The position numbers and the translations under genes were made by a program. Under the pieces are notes generated by a model that ran no database searches, had not been told where the DNA came from, and was given only the letters and a program-made list of their open reading frames with translations. From positions 372,001 through 436,000 of the forward strand of contig NZ_JAHHZQ010000001.1 in the NCBI RefSeq assembly GCF_022606355.1: a stretch of DNA of 64,000 nt, written 5' to 3'. Within the stretch, counting starts at the first letter, position 1. Each line of letters starts with the position of its first letter. Positions 60,366-64,000 of the stretch are shown piece after piece. Source of the stretch: Leifsonia shinshuensis. Its GTDB lineage: Bacteria > Actinomycetota > Actinomycetes > Actinomycetales > Microbacteriaceae.

Positions 60366-62851
60366 GTTCCTCCTCGTCCGTATCCAGGATAGGGGCGACC
60401 ACCGGCACTCTCCGCGCCGGGACTTCTCTCACCCGTGCCCTCCTCGTCCGTCCCCTCCTCGACCGTCCCTTCTTCGTCCGGGCGTTCCGTCCAGAGCGCC
60501 GGACCGCCCGGCGCCGACGACACCAGCAGCATGCCCGACCGGTCGGTGCGCGCCGCGACCGTGCCCGACTCCCGCAGCAACGACAGCGCCCTCGCGGTCG
60601 GGTGGCCGTAGCCGTTGTCGTCTCCGACGGAGACCAGACCGAGACGCGCGCGCAGCTTCTGGTAGAAGAGGGCGCTCTGGTCGGCCGAACCGTGGTGGGA
60701 GACCTTCACGACATCCACCGGCCCAATCGAACCCGATGCCTGCAGGGCATCCTGCTCACCCGCTCCGAGGTCGCCGAGGAACAGCGCGCTGAGCCCACGC
60801 CCCTCCGTGCGGACGACAAGGCTGCCCGGATTGCCGCTCAGCTGAGTTCCGCCCGGCACCGCGGCCGGGGGCCAGACGATCTGCCAGGGCGTGCTGCCGA
60901 GCACTCCGGACATCCCCGCCCTCCCGGTCTCGATGCCGATGCCGGCGGTTCTGAGCCGTTCGAGGTAGCGCTCGTCGGCCGGACGGTCCGGCTGGCCGAC
61001 GATCGCCCGAGCGGTGCGACCGAGCACCGCGGCGACCCCGCCTGCGTGGTCCGCGTCGAAGTGCGTGAGCAGCACCCAGTCGAGGCGGTCGACGCCGAGC
61101 ATCTCCAGGCAGCGCGCGAGCGGCTCCGGCTTGCGCCCCACGTCGATGAGAGCGACGTGGTCGCCGTCCCGCAGCAGGAGCGCGTCTCCCTGGCCGACAT
61201 CGCAGGCCGCGATGCGCCAGTCCCCCGGCATGCTCACGGCTCGACCGACTTCGCTCCCGCCCAGTGCGCCGGCATAGAGCGTGGCACCGCCGACGAGGGC
61301 GATCGTCGCCGACGACGCGAGCACCCGCGGCAGACGACGGCGGACGGTCAGGAGCGCGACCGCCACGAGAGTGAGCGCGCACAACAGCACTCCCAGAACG
61401 CCGTCCGGCCACGGCAGGGCGGCACCGGGCAGGTCCGCCGCGAACCGGGCGACCAGTGCGATCCAAGCCGATGGCAGCCAGGCCAGCCAGACCAGGAGCT
61501 GTCCGAGCGCGGGCGCCCAGGGCAGCAGCAGGCAGGCGATGCACCCGAGGACCGTCGCGACCGGAGCGGCCGGCTCGGCGACGAGGTTGGCCGGGACGCC
61601 GAAGAGCGGAAGGGTCGGCGTCAGCAGGATAAGCACCGGCTGACAGGCGAGCTGCGCCGACAGCGGAACCGCGAGCGCGAGGGCGATGCCACGTGGCAGC
61701 CACTGCGACAGAGCGGCCGTCAGCGGTCGCGCGAGCAGCAGTAGTCCCGCGGTCGCGAGAGCGGACAGAGCGAAGCCGTAGTCGCGGGCGAGCCACGGAT
61801 CGTGCACGAGCAGGACCACCACGGCCAGGGCCAGGGCCGGCAATCCATCCGCGACACGGCCGCGCGCCAGCCCCAGGAGGACGACCGTCGCCATGGCCGC
61901 GGCGCGGAGCACGCTGGCCCCCGGACCCACGAGTGCCACGAACGCCGCGAGCGCGGCGGCAGCGGCGACGATGCGAGTCCGACGCCCGAGACCGACGGTT
62001 CGCGCGAGCAGGAACACCAGGCCGGTGACGAGCGCGCAGTTCGCGCCGGACACAGCCGTGAGATGGCTGAGGGCCGAGACCTTCATCGCTTCGTCGAGGC
62101 CGGGGCCGACCGCGGTCTCGTCGCCGATCGCGAGACCGGGCAGCAGGTCGCCGCCGTCGCCCGGCGTTGAGGACGCAGCCCGCGCGAACGCGTCGCGCAC
62201 GGGCGCCGCCCAGGCGAGCCAGGGCGGCGGCGCGTCCCGGACGACGGGAGCCTGGGGCGCGCGAAGGCGGTAGCTGGTCTTCTCCCCCGGCTCGTTGACG
62301 AGCACCGATGCCTGGGCCGTGATGACGGCGCCGAGCGCGTAGGAGCGCGCGGACCGGGCATCGCCCGGCACGACGATCGAGACGGGTACGCCGCCACCGA
62401 CGAGAGTGCGAGGGTCGCCTCGTCCCGCCATCTGTGGGCGGGCTCCCGCGGGGCCGGGCACCACGGTCGTCCCGCGCAGCCGCCAGTGCTCGACACCGTC
62501 GAAGCCTGCCGCCGACCGCTGGGGCGCGCTCTCGACACGCACCGCGACCTCCACACGATGCTTCTGCTTCGCCGCGGTCTCGAGCACCGGATCAGTGCGC
62601 TGCGGTGCCTGCGCTCCGACGGCGACAGCACCGAGCGCCACCGCAGCGAGAGCGACGGCGGCGGCGGCGAGGCGGCGGGAGCGGCGCGCGCCTCGCTCGT
62701 GGCGTCCGGCCGCTGCTGCCACGACCAGGGCGGTCGTCGCGAGCACGCCCGCGCACACCGCGACGACCGGCATCGCGCCGCTCACGCCGATCCCGACTCC
62801 ACAGCAGACCCACAGTGCGACGGCGGGGATGACGAGACGCAGGTCGGGCAT
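59624..62851 (-). CDS. comEC: ComEC/Rec2-family DNA uptake channel protein (C-terminal end abnormal)
   Basis: The open frame is 1,075 codons. Residues 1-800 are a complete ComEC: N-terminal helices and DUF4131-type domain, the competence domain (LSHLTAVSGANCALVTG near 250) with many helices, and a metallo-beta-lactamase-like domain (CDVGQGDALLL, LLTHFDADHAGG, VSHHGSADQS). About residue 800 lies a run of three 15-bp repeats encoding DEEGTVEEGTDEEGTGE; from residue 828 the frame overlaps holA out of phase for about 740 nt and turns Arg/Ser/Pro-rich. In another frame a TGA occurs at 60429-60431 right after the repeats, so slippage in the repeats probably removed the normal stop. ATG 62851 shares its A with the comEA TGA. 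Confidence 0.88.
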   Translation of the reverse strand: MPDLRLVIPAVALWVCCGVGIGVSGAMPVVAVCAGVLATTALVVAAAAGRHERGARRSRRLAAAAVALAAVALGAVAVGAQAPQRTDPVLETAAKQKHRVEVAVRVESAPQRSAAGFDGVEHWRLRGTTVVPGPAGARPQMAGRGDPRTLVGGGVPVSIVVPGDARSARSYALGAVITAQASVLVNEPGEKTSYRLRAPQAPVVRDAPPPWLAWAAPVRDAFARAASSTPGDGGDLLPGLAIGDETAVGPGLDEAMKVSALSHLTAVSGANCALVTGLVFLLARTVGLGRRTRIVAAAAALAAFVALVGPGASVLRAAAMATVVLLGLARGRVADGLPALALAVVVLLVHDPWLARDYGFALSALATAGLLLLARPLTAALSQWLPRGIALALAVPLSAQLACQPVLILLTPTLPLFGVPANLVAEPAAPVATVLGCIACLLLPWAPALGQLLVWLAWLPSAWIALVARFAADLPGAALPWPDGVLGVLLCALTLVAVALLTVRRRLPRVLASSATIALVGGATLYAGALGGSEVGRAVSMPGDWRIAACDVGQGDALLLRDGDHVALIDVGRKPEPLARCLEMLGVDRLDWVLLTHFDADHAGGVAAVLGRTARAIVGQPDRPADERYLERLRTAGIGIETGRAGMSGVLGSTPWQIVWPPAAVPGGTQLSGNPGSLVVRTEGRGLSALFLGDLGAGEQDALQASGSIGPVDVVKVSHHGSADQSALFYQKLRARLGLVSVGDDNGYGHPTARALSLLRESGTVAARTDRSGMLLVSSAPGGPALWTERPDEEGTVEEGTDEEGTGERSPGAESAGGRPYPGYGRGGTWRHEATAGAVALEAARARAARRARSLSWPGTRSGPRRSSWCRARRASSPIAPRGCCATSSSRTTRVSRSATCPPPTTPRASCSRSRAPPCSASRASSGSMRSRRPVTASWPTCSTTSPPRPRAPSWCCATPVAFAARSCSTPSARARAEASRSSAPNSRRTPRSTTSLRRSSPPRVARSRPGLCGRSPPRSRTTSPSSPRRVSSCSPIRRSRSPRRPSTSITGAGSRRTRSRSPTRPSRAVTARRW

Positions 62852-63492
62852 CAGACCGTCACCCGGTCCTTCAGCGCGTCGAACAGCTTCTCGCCCACAC
62901 CGGATACGCTCCGGAGGTCGGTCACGGCGGAGAACCCGCCGTGTGCCTCACGCCATTCGATGATGCGCTGGGCCAGCGCCGGCCCGATCCGTGGCAGCGT
63001 CTCGAGCTGTGCGGCGCTCGCCCTGTTCAGGTCGACCCGACCGCCGACGGCACCGGCCTCCGACGCCGCGCCATCGCCCGGTGCGGGAACCTCGCCGACC
63101 GCCGGCACCCGCAACTGCTCTCCGTCACGCAGGAACCGCGCGAGGTTCACGCCCGCCGGGTCCGCCGTCTCGGCGAAACCACCCGCTGCTTCGACCGCGT
63201 CGACGACGCGCGAACCGCCGGCGACCTTGATCAGGCCCGGCCGCGCGACCGCGCCGGAGACGTGCACGTACAGCTCATCACCCGCCGCCGCAGGCGGGGC
63301 TCCGGACGACGAGGCGCCCGGCACCGCGGACGTCGGCACGGCAGACGGAAGCGGCACGCTCCGTCCTCCGGTCATCCCCGACACCAGCGCGGCGACGACG
63401 AACGCGGCGATGAGCAGCACGGTCGCGGCACCGACGCCGACCCTCAGCCGGCGCGACGGTGCCCGGTCCGTCTCCCCCGCCCGATGTCGCAT
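62851..63492 (-). CDS. comEA: ComEA-family DNA-binding protein
   Basis: A 213-residue membrane-anchored protein. One N-terminal helix (19-41) is followed by a Ser/Pro/Ala linker, an SLBB domain (DELYVHVSGAVARPGLIKV...DGEQLRVPAV) and a C-terminal helix-hairpin-helix pair (VDLNRASAAQLETLPRIGPA; SVSGVGEKLFDALKDRV) that binds double-stranded DNA. It would pass DNA to ComEC. The stop overlaps the comEC start by one base (TGATG). Whether this organism is naturally competent is unknown. Confidence 0.94.
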   Translation of the reverse strand: MRHRAGETDRAPSRRLRVGVGAATVLLIAAFVVAALVSGMTGGRSVPLPSAVPTSAVPGASSSGAPPAAAGDELYVHVSGAVARPGLIKVAGGSRVVDAVEAAGGFAETADPAGVNLARFLRDGEQLRVPAVGEVPAPGDGAASEAGAVGGRVDLNRASAAQLETLPRIGPALAQRIIEWREAHGGFSAVTDLRSVSGVGEKLFDALKDRVTV

Positions 63493-63674
63493 GCCTCCAC
63501 GCTAGGAAGGAGCGTGAACCGCGATCAGGCGAACGCCGAATCCGTGGAGAACGCGGTTGGCGGCGGAGGTGGGGAGGACTCCAGCTCACGGCCACCGGCG
63601 GGGGTGAAAACCACCGTTGCCACGGACGGCCGTCAGGCACGGAATCGGCGGTGTCCGATGGTGCGACGCGGGGG

Positions 63675-64000
63675 CTAGGCGAGCTTCCTCAGCGCTTTCG
63701 TGGCTTCGCGACGTGCCAGCGGCAACGGGTGGGCGAGCAGCGTCTCCAGGGGACCGCGTGAACGTGGATCCCTGTGGCGGCCCAGGGCTTCGGCAGCGTG
63801 CGCGACCACGTCGTCGTCGTTCAGCAGCACGATGAGAAGAGGCACCGCGCGCGGGTCTTTCGATCGCCCGAAGAAGCGCAGCAACTGCTCACGATCCCGC
63901 CCGTACCGCGTGTCTCGCGCGAGGATCTCGATCTCGTCGAAGTATTTTTCGCCGGCAATCGCTCCCAGGGCGTTCCCGATCACCCAACGGACACCTCGAC
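63675..64000 (-). CDS. HEAT-repeat protein, C-terminal part (partial)
   Basis: The frame is open to the end of the window, so the N-terminus is missing. At least two HEAT-like repeats are visible (SKDPRAVPLLIVLLNDDDVV; HRDPRSRGPLETLLAHPLPL), each a pair of helices with the D-P-R turn, ending REATKALRKLA. WVIGNALGAIAGEKYFDEIE begins the visible part. HEAT repeats mediate protein contacts; no enzyme motif is visible. A GTG at 63983 is a possible internal start but the frame continues upstream. The 182 bp before comEA hold nothing evident. Confidence 0.8.
   Translation of the reverse strand, partial: RGVRWVIGNALGAIAGEKYFDEIEILARDTRYGRDREQLLRFFGRSKDPRAVPLLIVLLNDDDVVAHAAEALGRHRDPRSRGPLETLLAHPLPLARREATKALRKLA

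Overview
The window is chromosomal DNA from a high-GC Gram-positive actinobacterium, most likely a Microbacteriaceae member close to Leifsonia (inference). The evidence is the very high G+C, frequent GTG starts, many ATGA/GTGA/TGATG gene overlaps, leaderless-type -10 boxes about 7 nt before starts, and familiar actinobacterial gene orders: dnaG-dgt-dusB-uppS-recO-leuA, era-CNNM-ybeY-phoH-HIT-rsmE-dnaJ-hrcA-hemW-lepA, and rpsT-holA-comEC-comEA. I see no insertion sequence, integrase, phage gene or CRISPR array. Coding density is high and nearly all long antisense frames are GC shadows.

Layout. 1-5932: end of a NUDIX hydrolase, a coiled-coil/Rho_N protein, a Pls/PosA-type poly(amino acid) synthetase and a coupled M1 aminopeptidase. 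5950-9996: small membrane proteins, a CAT-anticodon tRNA, a GT4 glycosyltransferase, an EamA/NIPA-like transporter and peptide deformylase. 10013-13331: a two-component system with a SHOCT membrane protein and a degenerate histidine kinase, sharing a palindrome. 13695-15768: small acidic protein, decayed acyltransferase-3 gene, tRNA-Asn, 2-hydroxyacid dehydrogenase. 15864-22290: oligopeptide ABC transporter operon. 22547-33952: housekeeping block (dnaG, dgt, dusB, ybaK-like, frnE-like, uppS, recO, leuA with a leucine leader peptide). 33970-42874: envelope/accessory block (rhomboid-like + DUF2156 lipid aminoacyltransferase candidate, an esterase, a MacB-type ABC exporter, a second two-component system). 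42968-55240: era to lepA, with a CIRCE operator before hrcA-dnaJ. 55321-64000: amidohydrolase, epimerase, rpsT, a frameshifted DHFR-like gene, a 39-42 bp minisatellite, holA, comEC, comEA and a truncated HEAT-repeat gene.

How genes work together. The synthetase and the coupled aminopeptidase look like a make-and-trim pair for a cationic homopoly(amino acid). The DUF2156 protein and the overlapping esterase look like a make-and-hydrolyse pair for aminoacylated lipids; both would tune surface charge. The strongest leads are the poly(amino acid) locus with a palindrome over its predicted promoter, the histidine-less kinase with a repeated palindrome in the same cluster, the lipid-modification pair, and the comEC frame that runs about 740 nt into holA.
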